Of a stretch of 64,000 nt of DNA, positions 62,929 to 64,000 are shown one piece after another. A program made the position numbers and the translations under genes. The notes beneath the pieces were generated by a model that was given only the letters and a program-made list of their open reading frames with translations, was not told the origin of the DNA and searched no databases. The first letter of the stretch is position 1. The number at the start of each line of letters is the position of its first letter. The DNA lies in assembly GCA_963697965.1 (NCBI GenBank), contig OY969108.1, forward strand, positions 3,286,001 to 3,350,000. The letters run 5' to 3'. Origin of the DNA: JAPLJC01 sp963697965. GTDB taxonomy: Bacteria; Desulfobacterota; Desulfobaccia; Desulfobaccales; 0-14-0-80-60-11.

Positions 62929-63693
62929 TTGGATAAAATAGTCCCTTTCTTCATCATCCTTAAAGATGCTGCCGTTTTTGTCGGTAGGTGGATTCAAGCC
63001 CACAATGGCTTTGTCAGCGCTGCCGCTACTGTTGTAATAGCCGCCTTCACAGTTACCTTGTGGTTGACTAATCGAAAGTTGTGGAAAGTTACCATAGGCT
63101 TGTTGGAAGTCTCCCATGAGCATTCCCGGCATATGGAGACTTCCATCACTATTGCCAAAGAATCGGCTGATGCCGCTAAAAAAAGTGCTGAGGTTACCGA
63201 AAACGCAATGATACATAGTCAAAGGGCTTATGTTTTTATCCAAAGATTTTATCGACAAATAAATGCTGCTCTTAATATTGCTGATATTTATGTAGTACTT
63301 GAAAATACGGGAGAGACTCCTGTTAAACATATGATGTGTAGTTTTGATTATATTAGCTTTCCAAGCGATATTCCACCTGATTTTGAATTTCCTGATACGG
63401 GTAAGCCAGGATATGGTATTATAGGACGTAAAGCTACCCTCGATATTCGTGTCCTGATGCCGTTCACAGTTTTTAAAGATACTTTCGATAAAAAATATCG
63501 TACTTACATATACGGATGGGTTGATTATAATGATGTTTTACCTAATACACCAAGGCATAGAACTGAATTTTGTCATGAAATTATATTTCCCAAAACTGGT
63601 AGCCGAACTTTTAATTTCAATATTTATGGTAAATATAATGGCTCCGATGATGAATGTAATAGTAAGCCATCTCCATATGTGCTCCCAGCCTGA
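62929..63693 (+). CDS. AT-rich membrane protein of unknown function (second of two relatives)
   Basis: 254 residues. The start is a TTG at 62929, five bases after AAGGAAGG, with no ATG suited; the protein opens (M)DKIVPFFIILKDAAVFVGRWIQ. A membrane helix (GFVSAAATVVIAAFTVTLWL) precedes a stalk ITIAKESADAAKKSAEVTENAMIHSQRAYVFIQ, then a beta-rich soluble part (ADIYVVLENTGETPVKHMM). It shares layout and the R-A-Y-[LV]-x-I motif with the upstream gene, separated by 72 bp. AT-rich. Function unknown. Confidence 0.7.
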   Translation: MDKIVPFFIILKDAAVFVGRWIQAHNGFVSAAATVVIAAFTVTLWLTNRKLWKVTIGLLEVSHEHSRHMETSITIAKESADAAKKSAEVTENAMIHSQRAYVFIQRFYRQINAALNIADIYVVLENTGETPVKHMMCSFDYISFPSDIPPDFEFPDTGKPGYGIIGRKATLDIRVLMPFTVFKDTFDKKYRTYIYGWVDYNDVLPNTPRHRTEFCHEIIFPKTGSRTFNFNIYGKYNGSDDECNSKPSPYVLPA

Positions 63694-64000
63694 CCTATCG
63701 GGGGAGGGTTTCATGATCCCCCTCCCCTGAGACGATTATCTTCTGTGTCAAGAAGTGCATAATCGGCTTTCCAAAGGGGGGTTATAAATCATTCATTTTC
63801 AATGGATAAGCAATTCTAAACATACCACTAGCGAGCGGGGGCGCTATTTTTTGTTGGCAGATGCTAGCCGCAAGCTGACAGCTACTTGCCAGACGAGTTG
63901 GCGGTAGTTATTATGGGGCATGGGGCGCCTCTGGGTTTGGCGGGAAGAGCTGGCCGCGGATTTTTTTGCCGAGGCCCGGGGCCTGCTCAGCGCCGGCGGC
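63694..64000. other. Intergenic region and possible start of a next gene
   Basis: The left part holds a GGGGGAGGGTTTCATGATCCCCCTCCCC-type inverted repeat (63699-63728) that could act as a transcript end for the preceding gene, and a CTAGCCGCAAGCTGACAGC repeat piece near 63865. From 63920 an ATG opens MGRLWVWREELAADFFAEAR to the window end, GC-rich and plausible as the start of another gene, but with no clear ribosome-binding site. Confidence 0.35.

Overview
The window looks like chromosome from a GC-rich, anaerobic sulfur-metabolising bacterium of the Desulfobacterota (the former delta-proteobacteria, possibly near Desulfobacca or Syntrophobacter-type lineages). The evidence is a true DsrC with both C-terminal cysteines, a folate-dependent TrmFO, a DHH-CBS-nucleotidyltransferase fusion for tRNA CCA or poly(A) synthesis, several NtrC-family two-component systems and very many PAS kinases. 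No rRNA or tRNA gene was recognised, so the placement rests on protein content only.

Layout. 0-6.3 kb: end of an AddA/UvrD-like helicase-nuclease, radC, a GlcD-type FAD oxidase, dsrC with its own promoter and hairpin, and a B12-binding radical SAM enzyme. 6.3-11.7 kb (minus strand): an NtrY/NtrX-like pair, mazG and cvpA. 11.9-15.2 kb: an accessory patch with a membrane protein, an orphan phage terminase and two excisionase-like helix-turn-helix genes. 15.4-21.6 kb: ftsH, folP, cdaA, cdaR (cyclic-di-AMP synthesis and its partner), a cation diffusion facilitator and a YHS metal-binding protein. 21.7-28 kb: an exported hypothetical, an acetyltransferase, a cyclophilin, a receiver protein and a sigma-54 two-component pair.

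28-41.7 kb is a signalling and mobile-element junkyard: PAS kinases, LuxR-type regulators, PilZ proteins, an apparently complete IS1380-family element, two 3' fossils of the same element, an ISL3 transposase stump and several broken genes. The largest casualty is a multi-PAS hybrid kinase now in three pieces, split by a one-base frameshift and by a block containing the IS.

42-60.7 kb returns to housekeeping: trmFO, topA, dprA, a dynamin-like GTPase, yajC, tgt, queA, the DHH-CBS-NT fusion, xerD and an rlmB-type methyltransferase. Two clusters that are usually compact (dprA-topA and queA-tgt) are each split by AT-rich accessory genes. One insert carries a membrane protein plus a 58-residue basic protein; the other carries an AbiU2-like HEPN protein coupled to a 60-residue protein. 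61-64 kb holds a flavin-binding protein, a truncated IS1595 transposase and two related AT-rich membrane proteins.

Intergenic space is filled with at least five families of short palindromic repeats shared between distant sites. The best candidates for something undescribed are the AbiU2-like pair, the small operon at 46.6-47.4 kb, the paired membrane proteins at 62-63.7 kb, and the palindrome families with their unknown mobiliser.
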